A DNA stretch of 64,000 bases. It comes from Owenweeksia sp048267305 (GTDB lineage: Bacteria; Bacteroidota; Bacteroidia; Flavobacteriales; Schleiferiaceae). Shown in pieces: positions 1 through 8,445 of this stretch. Below the pieces are notes generated by a model. It did no database searches. It saw nothing but the letters and a program-made list of their open reading frames with translations, and was not told the origin of the DNA. A program made the position numbers and the translations under genes. Positions within the stretch are counted from its first letter, which is position 1. Every line of letters begins with the position of its first letter. Where the stretch lies: contig JBLWXT010000015.1 in assembly GCA_048267305.1 (NCBI GenBank), forward strand, positions 38,018 to 102,017, read 5' to 3'.

Positions 1-443
1 TTGACGACTTTGGCGAGGGGAAACATCTGCAGCTAAAAAACTTAATACTCCCGGCACTGGTTCTGGGTATTCGTCCCTTGGGGGTGATTATTCAGCTTAC
101 GCGGAGTAGCCTGTTGGAAGAACTCAATCAAAACTATATATTGACAGCAAGAGCCAAGGGACTAACTATGGCGCGTATCGTGCGCAAGCATGCCTTAAGG
201 AATGCTTTGAATCCGGTTATAACCGCAGCTTCTGGTTGGTTTGCTTCTATGTTGGCCGGAGCGGTGTTTGTAGAGTATATTTTTGGTTGGAACGGACTGG
301 GTAAGCAAATAGTGGAAGCCCTCAATCAATTGGATTTGCCCGTAGTTATGGGAGCCGTATTGGTTATCGGTTTTACTTTTGTGATTATTAACATAATGGT
401 GGATGTGATTTATGCACAGCTCGATCCACGGGTTAAGGTTTAA
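1..443 (+). CDS. Dipeptide/oligopeptide ABC transporter permease, C-terminal part
   Basis: Inner-membrane permease subunit of a DppB/OppB-type peptide importer. The reading frame is open from the first bases of the window, so the N-terminus lies outside; about 147 residues are visible. The EAA-loop signature that contacts the ATPase (ARAKGL, then a KHALRNALNPVI stretch) is followed by a hydrophobic segment, a GWNGLGK turn, a last membrane helix and the usual LDPRVKV end. All of these match the C-terminal third of the BPD_transp_1 family. The substrate cannot be told from this fragment. The next gene starts 15 bases downstream on the same strand but is functionally unrelated, so co-transcription is possible but not informative. 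Confidence 0.93.
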   Translation, partial: DDFGEGKHLQLKNLILPALVLGIRPLGVIIQLTRSSLLEELNQNYILTARAKGLTMARIVRKHALRNALNPVITAASGWFASMLAGAVFVEYIFGWNGLGKQIVEALNQLDLPVVMGAVLVIGFTFVIINIMVDVIYAQLDPRVKV

Positions 444-458
444 TACTATTTCAATTAG

Positions 459-1250
459 ATGAGGTTAGCCATTTTTATTTGTTTCTTTTTATCTCTCGGC
501 ACACTTGCCGCTCAGGAGATCCTTCTAAGAGATTTCCACGAAAATGGAAAATTGTTGCGGGAATGGGTTCGTGTTGGTAAGACAGATACAGCCGTTGAAA
601 AAATTTATCATGAAAATGGAAACCTGAATCAGAAGAGTCAACTTGTCAAAGGAGTTAAGAACGGTGAGTCGTTCATTTTTGATGAAGAAGAAAAACTTCT
701 TTTTCATCAAAATTTTAGAAACAATAAATTGGATGGTGCTTTAAAGTGTTTTTACCCAAGTGGTCAGGTTTCAAGGATAGAACATTTTAGGTTAGGGTTT
801 AATATTGATACAACTTGCCACTATGGAAAAAATGGTGTCCTTCAAGAAAAGGTGATATACCTAAAACCTTGTGAGTATGGTTCACGGGAATGCAATAAGA
901 TTATTGAAATTTATAAAGAGGGCAAAAAGGTTTTTAGTTATAAGATAATCGCTGGTTTAAAATCAGATGAGCATCAGGTTTTTGATGAGCAGGTTTACAA
1001 AAGATTAATGGAGGTGGATCAAGCAGTTCCGAAACTTGAAAAGGGGAAAGCCATTTTTACATACAATTGCGGCATGTGTCATCGATTTGATATGCCGATT
1101 GTAGGACCTGTGCTGAAATGCATTACTGAAAAGTATACAAAAGAAGAAATATTTATCATGTTAACCGATTCGGATAAGCATCAGAAAATGCCTTTATCTG
1201 AGGTTGATTTTGACCTACTAATAAACTATATAGAAGAAAACTGTCAATAA
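459..1250 (+). CDS. Secreted MORN-repeat (YwqK-like) protein fused to a cytochrome c domain
   Basis: 263 residues. A signal peptide (about residues 1-18, ending LAAQ) sends the protein to the periplasm. Residues about 25-125 carry MORN-type or YwqK-like repeats of the form YHENGxL...G..KNG. The C-terminal ~75 residues look like a small class I cytochrome c: the haem-binding site is C204-G-M-C207-H208, and M244 in a KMP motif is the likely distal ligand. Databases often call such repeats YwqK-family antitoxin; nothing here suggests a toxin-antitoxin role. It sits 2 bases ahead of tpiA and is probably co-transcribed with it. The redox partner is unknown. The haem domain is clear; the role of the repeats is not. 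Confidence 0.85.
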   Translation: MRLAIFICFFLSLGTLAAQEILLRDFHENGKLLREWVRVGKTDTAVEKIYHENGNLNQKSQLVKGVKNGESFIFDEEEKLLFHQNFRNNKLDGALKCFYPSGQVSRIEHFRLGFNIDTTCHYGKNGVLQEKVIYLKPCEYGSRECNKIIEIYKEGKKVFSYKIIAGLKSDEHQVFDEQVYKRLMEVDQAVPKLEKGKAIFTYNCGMCHRFDMPIVGPVLKCITEKYTKEEIFIMLTDSDKHQKMPLSEVDFDLLINYIEENCQ

Positions 1251-1252
1251 TT

Positions 1253-2026
1253 ATGGCAAGAAAAATTATAGCTGGAAACTGGAAAATGAACCTGGTTCAT
1301 AAGGATGCAATTAACCTGATAAGCAAAATCAGTGATTTCTGCGAAAGCGAAACACTGAATGGCATTGAGGTGGTTATTGCCCCAACCTTTTTGGATTTGG
1401 TGGAGGCCAATAAAATTACCAATGGCAAAAAGCTAAACATTGCCGCACAGGATTGTAATGATCAGGAAGTGGGCGCTTATACAGGTGAAGTAAGCACAGA
1501 AATGCTGAAGGCGATTGATAACCAAATTGTAATCATCGGCCACTCTGAAAGACGCGAGTACTATGGCGATACGGATGAGTTTGTAAACTCAAAGCTGAAG
1601 CGCATACTTAAAACTGGACTTATTCCAATTCTCTGTGTGGGTGAATCTTTAGAAGACCGGAAAGCCGGAAACCATGAGAAGATGGTGGCGAAGCAATTGG
1701 ATGGTGCCCTTAATGGCCTTGAAGCAGATGGTCTTGCCGATCTTACAATTGCCTATGAGCCTGTTTGGGCTATTGGCACGGGCGAAACAGCAAGCCCTGA
1801 ACAAGCACAGGATATGCATCATTTTATTAGAAAATATCTGATCAGAAATTACAACCCCATTGTTTCTGAAGAAACCAGCATATTGTATGGTGGCTCGGTA
1901 AAACCCGATAACGCCAAAGAGCTTTTCAGTCAGCCCGATATTGATGGCGGCCTTATTGGTGGCGCATCCCTAAAGTATGATGACTTTACGCAGCTTATTA
2001 AAATTGGGGTTGAGGTTTTGAGATAA
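1253..2026 (+). CDS. tpiA: Triose-phosphate isomerase
   Basis: Cytoplasmic glycolytic and gluconeogenic enzyme interconverting dihydroxyacetone phosphate and glyceraldehyde 3-phosphate. The 257-residue length is normal. The catalytic set is visible: N9 and K11 in GNWKMN, H97 in IIGHSERR, and E169 in AYEPVWAIGTG, followed by the phosphate-gripping loop and the late GGSVKPDN and GGASL phosphate-binding turns. The ATG lies 2 bases after the preceding stop codon. tpiA next to prmA is an arrangement I expect in Bacteroidota. Nothing looks unusual. Confidence 0.98.
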   Translation: MARKIIAGNWKMNLVHKDAINLISKISDFCESETLNGIEVVIAPTFLDLVEANKITNGKKLNIAAQDCNDQEVGAYTGEVSTEMLKAIDNQIVIIGHSERREYYGDTDEFVNSKLKRILKTGLIPILCVGESLEDRKAGNHEKMVAKQLDGALNGLEADGLADLTIAYEPVWAIGTGETASPEQAQDMHHFIRKYLIRNYNPIVSEETSILYGGSVKPDNAKELFSQPDIDGGLIGGASLKYDDFTQLIKIGVEVLR

Positions 2027-2104
2027 ATAACCTCTTGCAGCTGCAGAGTATCTGTCTCTGTTCGGTAATTACATTCACATAGTTTTTAATCAAACAAACT
2101 TGCA

Positions 2105-2941
2105 TTGGAAAATTTTTTAGAGCTGGATTTTACAATCACCCCGGCATATGAGGGACGTGATATTTTAGTGGCTTTGTTGGATAACATGGGCTACGATTCC
2201 TTTCAGGAAACGCCCAATGGCCTTAAGGCCTATATCCTTGAGGAAGACTTTAATGAGGAGGAACTAAAGGAGCTTTTCCTGTTTGATAGTGAGGAGTTTA
2301 GCATTAGCTATACCAGGGATAAGCTGGAAAATAAAAACTGGAATGAAGAATGGGAAACCAATTACAGCCCTATTTTTATTGATGATAAGATTCATATCCG
2401 CGCTCCTTTTCATCCTGCCAAACCAGAGTTTGAAATAGAATTGCTGATAGTGCCTAAAATGTCCTTCGGAACAGGTCATCACCAAACCACGCGCTTGGTT
2501 TCAAGGCTAATGCTGGAGATGGACCTTAAGGGTAAAAAGCTTTTGGATATGGGTACCGGTACTGGCGTATTGGCCATTCTCGCTGAAAAGCGCGGAGCAG
2601 CCCCCATTACTGCCATTGATAATTTTGAATGGGCCGTGGAGAACACGGATGAAAATGCCGAGGCCAATGGTTGTAAGCATATCACCGCCCTGCATGGTGA
2701 TGCAGCCTTGTTGCCGGGGATGAGTTTTGACGTGGTGCTGGCCAACATTAACCGAAATGTACTGTTGGAAGACATGAAAGCCTATATCGATACGTTAACA
2801 CCAAAAGGTCGGTTGTTGATAAGTGGCTTTTTTGAGAATGACTACGAAATGTTACTTTCGGAAGCAACCAAAAACGGGATGGAGCTTGTCAATAAAGTGA
2901 CCGAAGACCGCTGGATGTCCTGCCACTTTCAATTAAAATAA
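2105..2941 (+). CDS. prmA: Ribosomal protein L11 methyltransferase
   Basis: SAM-dependent methyltransferase that modifies lysines and the N-terminus of ribosomal protein L11. 278 residues, typical for Bacteroidota. A short N-terminal substrate-recognition domain is followed by PKMSFGTGHHQTT, the SAM-binding loop starting at D148 (DMGTGTG) and the catalytic-loop motif LANINRNVL. The start used is TTG at 2105; no ATG gives a full-length N-terminus (residues 1-8, MENFLELD). It reads in the same direction as tpiA after a 78-base gap and is followed 4 bases later by the giant secreted protein. Confidence 0.96.
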   Translation: MENFLELDFTITPAYEGRDILVALLDNMGYDSFQETPNGLKAYILEEDFNEEELKELFLFDSEEFSISYTRDKLENKNWNEEWETNYSPIFIDDKIHIRAPFHPAKPEFEIELLIVPKMSFGTGHHQTTRLVSRLMLEMDLKGKKLLDMGTGTGVLAILAEKRGAAPITAIDNFEWAVENTDENAEANGCKHITALHGDAALLPGMSFDVVLANINRNVLLEDMKAYIDTLTPKGRLLISGFFENDYEMLLSEATKNGMELVNKVTEDRWMSCHFQLK

Positions 2942-2945
2942 TGTC

Positions 2946-5900
2946 ATGAACAGAATTGCCCTCATACTCTCTCTACTTCTTTTTTCCAGTGGGCTGTTTG
3001 CCCAGAAGATGAAGAAATTCACAGCCGATAGAGAGGCCTATATTAAAGATCTTCAGGATTTTCTCAAGGAAACCGATATCAAAAAAGAAGTTTTGGAAGG
3101 CTTTATCCTTGAGTTTAAAACAGTTTGGGAAAGCGGGGGCATTGACGATAAGGAAGCTGCTCAGATTTATGAAATCAGCAATAACTTTCTTAAAAAAAGG
3201 GTGAGTGGCTATGAGCCTTGGGAGTATTTCCTGGGCACGGTGATGCATTTTGAATCTAATGAAAAACCGGAGCTTCTATTGCCCTGGCTGGAGGATTTGG
3301 AAAAGTTTAGCAGCCAGAAGCCGTCACGGTTTATCGAAGAGTATATCCGTACGATGTATCAAACCTTTAAGGATTATGTGTTGTTTGATGATGGACGGAT
3401 AAAGTGGAAGATGGCAACCGGGAATTATGAATACAGCTTTGAGGGGGAGCCTGTTTTTATTTTCGACCTTTCTGATATCTGGGGCTATTATAAAAATGAC
3501 AGTACCTTAATTGAAGGCACAAAGGGAATTTACTACCCTAAACGATACGAGTTCTTAGGTCAGGGAGGTAACGTATATTTTGTACGGGCCGGCCTTAGTG
3601 AAGACTCTGCGCGTGTAGAGCTGTCTAACTACAAATTAAATGTTGCTAAAACCGACTTTGAGGCAGATAGCGTAAAACTCACCACTCTGATTTTCCTGAA
3701 GGAACCACTATTGGGGCACTTTGAAGAAAAGCTCACCAGCCAAAGTGGGCGCGGAGGAACCTTTCCTAGATTCACCTCTTACCGAAAAGACATTGTACTA
3801 AAGGACATTGTGCCCGGAGCCGATTACACTGGCGGCTTTAGTATGATTGGCTCTAAGTTTTATGGTGGTGGAACCGATGGTTCTAAAGCCACGCTCAGAT
3901 TTAGCTATGATGGCCGCAAAACCGTGCAGGCTGAAGCAGCGCGGTTTTTATTGCGCCCCGATAAAGTGGAATCTCAGGAAACCGAGGTGAGCATATACAT
4001 GGGAGAGGATAGTTTATATCACCCAAAGGTTACGCTACGGTTTATTCCCGATCAAAAACAATTGACAATTATCCGTAAGAACGAAGGGTTGGGATTAACT
4101 CCGTTTTCGGATGGATATCACAAGATGGATATCACCTTTGAGGTGCTTACCTGGAAGATTGACGAACCCCTGATGCGGATGGGAAATATGAACATGGGTG
4201 CCGAAAGCCCCGTGGTATTTGAATCTAAACAATACTTCCGCGGACAAAGATTTTCTGCACTTAATGGATTGGCGCTGAGAAGCCCGCTGTACGAACTTCG
4301 CGATATGTCACTGGCCTATAATAGCAGGGAATTTGGGATTAAGGAAATTGCCAGCTATATGAGGATGGATGAAACTAATGCACACATATTTATGATGAAT
4401 ATGTCACTCAATGGTTTTGTGAAGTACGACCTGCAAAAGCGTGAAGCCGTGTTTCAGGACAAGATTTTTGAATATATCCTCAATAATGAAAAAAAGCGTG
4501 ATTATGATGTAATCCGCTTTGTATCTAACCTTTCTCAGGGAAGCAACGCCAAGCTCAGCCTTCTCAATAATGATCTTGAAATTGTGGGAGTGTCGGCCGT
4601 AGCGCTGAGTGATTCCCAAAAAGTGGGACTGTTTCCTCGTGATCATAAAATTGTGGTGCATGAAAATCTGAACTTTGATTTTGATGGCCGTATTGCTGCC
4701 GGACGTTTTACCTACTGGGGAGAACTATTTAAATTCAACTACGATCAATTCCGCATTAATATGGAGAATATTGACTCCATGAGGTTTAAGGTGGAAAGCT
4801 TTAGGCCCAACGCCCTTGGACAACGCGAGTTGAAAAACGTAAAAACAGTGCTTCAGGGCCTTACGGGAGAACTGCTTATTGATGATCCTCATAACAAATC
4901 CGGGCAAAAACGATATACCGAATACCCTATTTTCCGCAGTGCCAAGGACTCTTACGTGTATTACGATAAAAAGAGCATCCATAAAGGGGTGTACAATAGG
5001 GAAGAGTTTTTTGTAACCCTCGATCCGTTTGAGATTGACAGTTTGGATAACATTACCACCCAGGGTTTGAAGTTTGACGGAAACTTTGTGAGTGCCGGGA
5101 TATTTCCGGATATGCGCCAAACGCTTACCGTGCAATCGGATTATTCACTTGGGTTTACCACCGAAACCCCACCCTCGGGTTTATCCGCCTACAATAAAGG
5201 GCGATTTACCAGTACCATTCGCTTGAGTAATGAAGGACTACGTGGCGATGGCCGTATCGACTATCTTAATTCTGTAGCTACTTCGGAGGAGTTTTTCTTC
5301 TATCCCGATTCGGCCAATGGAGAATCTGCCAATTATGAAATTGAGGAACGTACGGCAGGGGTAGAGAATCCACATGTGTTGGGCAATGACATCCGCCTCC
5401 ACTGGGAGCCAAAAAATGATGTGATGTACACCACCAGCAAGGGCAATCGCTTTGAGATGTATGATGCCATTGGCATGAAGGCCACCGGAACTTTGGCGCA
5501 CAGCCCTTCTTCCTTGCGGGGAGATGCATTGCTGGAATTTTTAAACGCTGAAACCCGATCTAGGGATTATCTGTTTAAAAACAGAAAATTCACCTCGGAT
5601 GAGCTGGCCTTTAGAGTGCGGGCAGACGAAACCCGCGAATGGGGATTTTCCATGCAAAACGCAAATGGAGTTGTAAACTTTGATACAGAAAAAGGAGACT
5701 TCTACCTTAATGATCCGGCCGGATATTTCACCTTCCCCGATAACCAGTATATCTGCTATATGGATTACGCCAAATGGCTGATTCCTGAAAAGGCACTTAA
5801 TGTACAGAAGAAGGGAAGCCAGGCTTCATCAAAAATGGTGTCTATCCACCCAAGGCAGGATTCATTACAGTTTCAGGCAGGCTATACCAAGTTTTACCTG

Positions 5901-7352
5901 GAAAACTCACTGCTGGAATCGTTTAAAGTGCCCAATATTGAAGTGGGTGATGCCAGCATATTTCCGGATACAGGCTATGTGGCCATTGAAGCCAAAGCCC
6001 ACATGCGTACGCTCAACAATGCCACTATCACGGCAAACCGCACTACCAAGTACCATGAATTTTATGGAGGTGTTATAGATATTTATTCACGTCATAAATA
6101 TGAAGGTTCCGCTGACTATGAATATGTGGATCAGGATGGAACACCATGGCCTATACATTTTGATAAAATAAAGGTGGATACTTCAATAACTACCATTGGC
6201 GCCACACATGTAAAACAGGAGCAGGACTTTTATATGAGTCCTTATTTTGCCTACTATGGAGGGGTGAAGCTGAGGGCTGACCGCAAGGCTCTGGAGTTTG
6301 ATGGACATACCCATATCCTTACCAGTTGCCCGTCCATCTCTACTGATTGGTTTGCCTTTAAGAGTATAGTGGATCCTTCCAATATCATTATTGATTTACC
6401 GGAGGTTGACCCTAACGATAAAACCAAAACCCTGGCCAATGGAATTTACCTTTCGGCCGATACAGTGGGAGGCTATGCCGCATTTTTATCTAAAAACGTA
6501 AGGCCGGCCGACAAGCAGATGTTTTTTGCCAATGGTAAATTACTGTTTGATGAGGCCACATCCAGCTATATTATCACCACAGCCGAAAAGCTTCAGGATC
6601 CTACAGCAAAAGGAAATATACTATCATTTAATAGCAATACCTGTATAATGCACGGTGATGGTGAGATGAGCCTTGGAGATGGCAGAAGCCAAATGACTAT
6701 GAGCAGTTGGGGAACTATAGACTACAACCTCAATAATGACAATATGGAGATGGATATGGTGCTGGTACTGAATTTCTTCTTTAGCAGTGAAATCCAAAAG
6801 CAAATGGCTCTTCGATTTAATAAGGAAACCTTGTTGGAAGGTACTGATTTAACCAGGCCAGCCTTTAAAACTGCATTAAATGAGCTTCTTAAACCCAAGG
6901 ACAGAAAAAGCTTTGTAAAAGATGTGGAAGACTATGGTGCTCCGGAAAAATTTCCAAAGGAACTTCAGGGTACTATTACTTTTTCACAGATAAAAATGAA
7001 ATGGACACCTGAGGCTGTTTCTTTCCTGTCGGAAGGAAAAATAGGCATCGGAACTTTGGGTGATAATGCGGTAAACAAGAAGATGGAAGGCTTTATGGAA
7101 ATCCAGCGCAAGCGTAGGGGAGATGAAATTTACATTTACCTGGAACCCGACCGCAGTACACAGTTTTACTTGGAATACAAACGAAATATCCTCTCCATTT
7201 ACACTAATGAAGATGCGGTAATGGATATCATTAAGGAAACAGATTTGAGTAAACGAAGAAACGAAGCCAAGGGGTTGCCGCCATTTACCTATACCATTGG
7301 TACCAAGGGTAGGATGAGCAGGTTTTTACAGTACATGGAAAAGTACGAGTAA
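2946..7352 (+). CDS. Giant secreted protein of unknown function (1468 residues)
   Basis: Starts with a signal peptide (about residues 1-19, ending GLFAQ). An N-terminal ~120 residues looks alpha-helical. The remainder is a long series of short beta-prone segments rich in Y, F, D and N, with phrases such as YEFLGQGGNVYFVRAGL and ALEFDGHTHILT that recall OstA/LptD-type beta-jellyroll repeats. I see no catalytic motif, no lipobox, no T9SS tail and no obvious barrel terminus. It starts 4 bases after prmA, so it may be translationally coupled to it. The size and beta-rich composition suggest a periplasmic or outer-membrane-associated scaffold; that is inference. No function is assigned. Confidence 0.85.
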   Translation: MNRIALILSLLLFSSGLFAQKMKKFTADREAYIKDLQDFLKETDIKKEVLEGFILEFKTVWESGGIDDKEAAQIYEISNNFLKKRVSGYEPWEYFLGTVMHFESNEKPELLLPWLEDLEKFSSQKPSRFIEEYIRTMYQTFKDYVLFDDGRIKWKMATGNYEYSFEGEPVFIFDLSDIWGYYKNDSTLIEGTKGIYYPKRYEFLGQGGNVYFVRAGLSEDSARVELSNYKLNVAKTDFEADSVKLTTLIFLKEPLLGHFEEKLTSQSGRGGTFPRFTSYRKDIVLKDIVPGADYTGGFSMIGSKFYGGGTDGSKATLRFSYDGRKTVQAEAARFLLRPDKVESQETEVSIYMGEDSLYHPKVTLRFIPDQKQLTIIRKNEGLGLTPFSDGYHKMDITFEVLTWKIDEPLMRMGNMNMGAESPVVFESKQYFRGQRFSALNGLALRSPLYELRDMSLAYNSREFGIKEIASYMRMDETNAHIFMMNMSLNGFVKYDLQKREAVFQDKIFEYILNNEKKRDYDVIRFVSNLSQGSNAKLSLLNNDLEIVGVSAVALSDSQKVGLFPRDHKIVVHENLNFDFDGRIAAGRFTYWGELFKFNYDQFRINMENIDSMRFKVESFRPNALGQRELKNVKTVLQGLTGELLIDDPHNKSGQKRYTEYPIFRSAKDSYVYYDKKSIHKGVYNREEFFVTLDPFEIDSLDNITTQGLKFDGNFVSAGIFPDMRQTLTVQSDYSLGFTTETPPSGLSAYNKGRFTSTIRLSNEGLRGDGRIDYLNSVATSEEFFFYPDSANGESANYEIEERTAGVENPHVLGNDIRLHWEPKNDVMYTTSKGNRFEMYDAIGMKATGTLAHSPSSLRGDALLEFLNAETRSRDYLFKNRKFTSDELAFRVRADETREWGFSMQNANGVVNFDTEKGDFYLNDPAGYFTFPDNQYICYMDYAKWLIPEKALNVQKKGSQASSKMVSIHPRQDSLQFQAGYTKFYLENSLLESFKVPNIEVGDASIFPDTGYVAIEAKAHMRTLNNATITANRTTKYHEFYGGVIDIYSRHKYEGSADYEYVDQDGTPWPIHFDKIKVDTSITTIGATHVKQEQDFYMSPYFAYYGGVKLRADRKALEFDGHTHILTSCPSISTDWFAFKSIVDPSNIIIDLPEVDPNDKTKTLANGIYLSADTVGGYAAFLSKNVRPADKQMFFANGKLLFDEATSSYIITTAEKLQDPTAKGNILSFNSNTCIMHGDGEMSLGDGRSQMTMSSWGTIDYNLNNDNMEMDMVLVLNFFFSSEIQKQMALRFNKETLLEGTDLTRPAFKTALNELLKPKDRKSFVKDVEDYGAPEKFPKELQGTITFSQIKMKWTPEAVSFLSEGKIGIGTLGDNAVNKKMEGFMEIQRKRRGDEIYIYLEPDRSTQFYLEYKRNILSIYTNEDAVMDIIKETDLSKRRNEAKGLPPFTYTIGTKGRMSRFLQYMEKYE

Positions 7353-7477
7353 CTCAATTTGTCAGGAAGCGCGTTTTACATTTTTTTTGCAGTATGGAAT
7401 GGTTTTGTGTGAACAAGCCGATGCGTTTTTGCCTTATCCAGGTATTACTTAGTTAGGAGTTTTTAATTCTTATTGAT

Positions 7478-8338
7478 ATGAAGTTTCAACCAATCCCTAA
7501 GAGGAGTGGAGTCACTCCTGAAGAATTTAAAGAGGCCTTTTTGGAGCCTAATAAACCAGTAGTATTTAAGGATTTAGTCCAGGACTGGCCCGCTACTGAA
7601 AAGTGGACTTTTGAATGGTTTAAGCGCAATTATGGAAATCTCGACATTCCCCTATGTGGAAGCGATTTCCATGATTCCGGAAAGGGCTATATGAATTTTA
7701 CCCGGCAAATGAAATTTGGCGATTACCTCGATCTCATTCAGTCTCAACCTACAGATTTAAGGATGTTTGCCTATGACATTTTTAAGGTTGCTCCCGAGCT
7801 GCGTAAAGACTTTCACATGCCCAACATTATGGATGGATGGCATCCCAACTACTCCTATATGTTTTTTGGAGGGCAGGGAAGTAAGGTTAACCTGCATTAC
7901 GATATCGATTGCGGAGAAACCTTTTTAACCCAATTTCAAACGCGAAAGCGGGTTGTTATTTTTCCACAAAAAAGTGGGCGCTATCTCTATCAGGAACCTT
8001 TTACCGTAAAAAGTCTTGTAGACATTGATCACCCTGATTTCAACACTTACCCTGCACTACAACATCTGGAAGGCTATGAAACCACTTTGGAACATGGCGA
8101 AACCATCTATATACCCGCTCAAAACTGGCACTATATAGAATACCTTGATGGCGGATTTGGGATGAGTATACGTGCTCACCATGGCATTACAAATCAAATA
8201 AAAGGACTTACCAATATTGCTCGTCATTTTGTGCTTGATAAGGGATTAAACAAACTGCTGGGTGAAAAGTGGTGTGAATGGAAAAAAGAGAGAGCATTTG
8301 AACGCGCGGAGGAAGTGCTGCACAGAAGAGTGGCCTGA
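7478..8338 (+). CDS. JmjC-like cupin (cupin_8) protein, probable Fe(II)/2-oxoglutarate hydroxylase
   Basis: 286 residues, soluble, no signal peptide. The N-terminal segment (EEFKEAFLEPNKPVVFKDL followed by W and a TFEWFK stretch) is typical of bacterial proteins related to FIH and JmjC hydroxylases. The metal-binding triad is recognisable: H140 and D142 in the HYD motif and H218 in IPAQNWHY. The R and K residues around 158-162 would bind 2-oxoglutarate. Family members hydroxylate protein or small-molecule substrates; the substrate here is unknown. It stands alone on the + strand 107 bases before icmF. Confidence 0.85.
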   Translation: MKFQPIPKRSGVTPEEFKEAFLEPNKPVVFKDLVQDWPATEKWTFEWFKRNYGNLDIPLCGSDFHDSGKGYMNFTRQMKFGDYLDLIQSQPTDLRMFAYDIFKVAPELRKDFHMPNIMDGWHPNYSYMFFGGQGSKVNLHYDIDCGETFLTQFQTRKRVVIFPQKSGRYLYQEPFTVKSLVDIDHPDFNTYPALQHLEGYETTLEHGETIYIPAQNWHYIEYLDGGFGMSIRAHHGITNQIKGLTNIARHFVLDKGLNKLLGEKWCEWKKERAFERAEEVLHRRVA

Positions 8339-8417
8339 CAGCTGTCCTTAACTTTAATGCCCTTGTTGGGAAGTTTAGCTGCTTCATACTCTCGCTGGCT
8401 GACTGATTCCCCTTTAT

Positions 8418-8425
8418 TACCTTTG
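8418..8425 (+). promoter_or_regulatory. Putative -7 promoter element (TACCTTTG) of icmF
   Basis: TACCTTTG is an exact match to the Bacteroidota -7 consensus TAnnTTTG and lies 20 bases before the icmF ATG. I found no good -33 TTG at the usual distance, so this rests on the -7 box and position alone. Confidence 0.45.
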
Positions 8426-8445
8426 CCACTCTCAAAAATCAGACT

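Noticed and set aside
4725..5135. 136-codon open frame opposite the giant secreted protein
   Set aside because: No recognised family, no start context, fully inside a strong + strand gene; also 5238-5529 and 5800-6078 rejected for the same reason.
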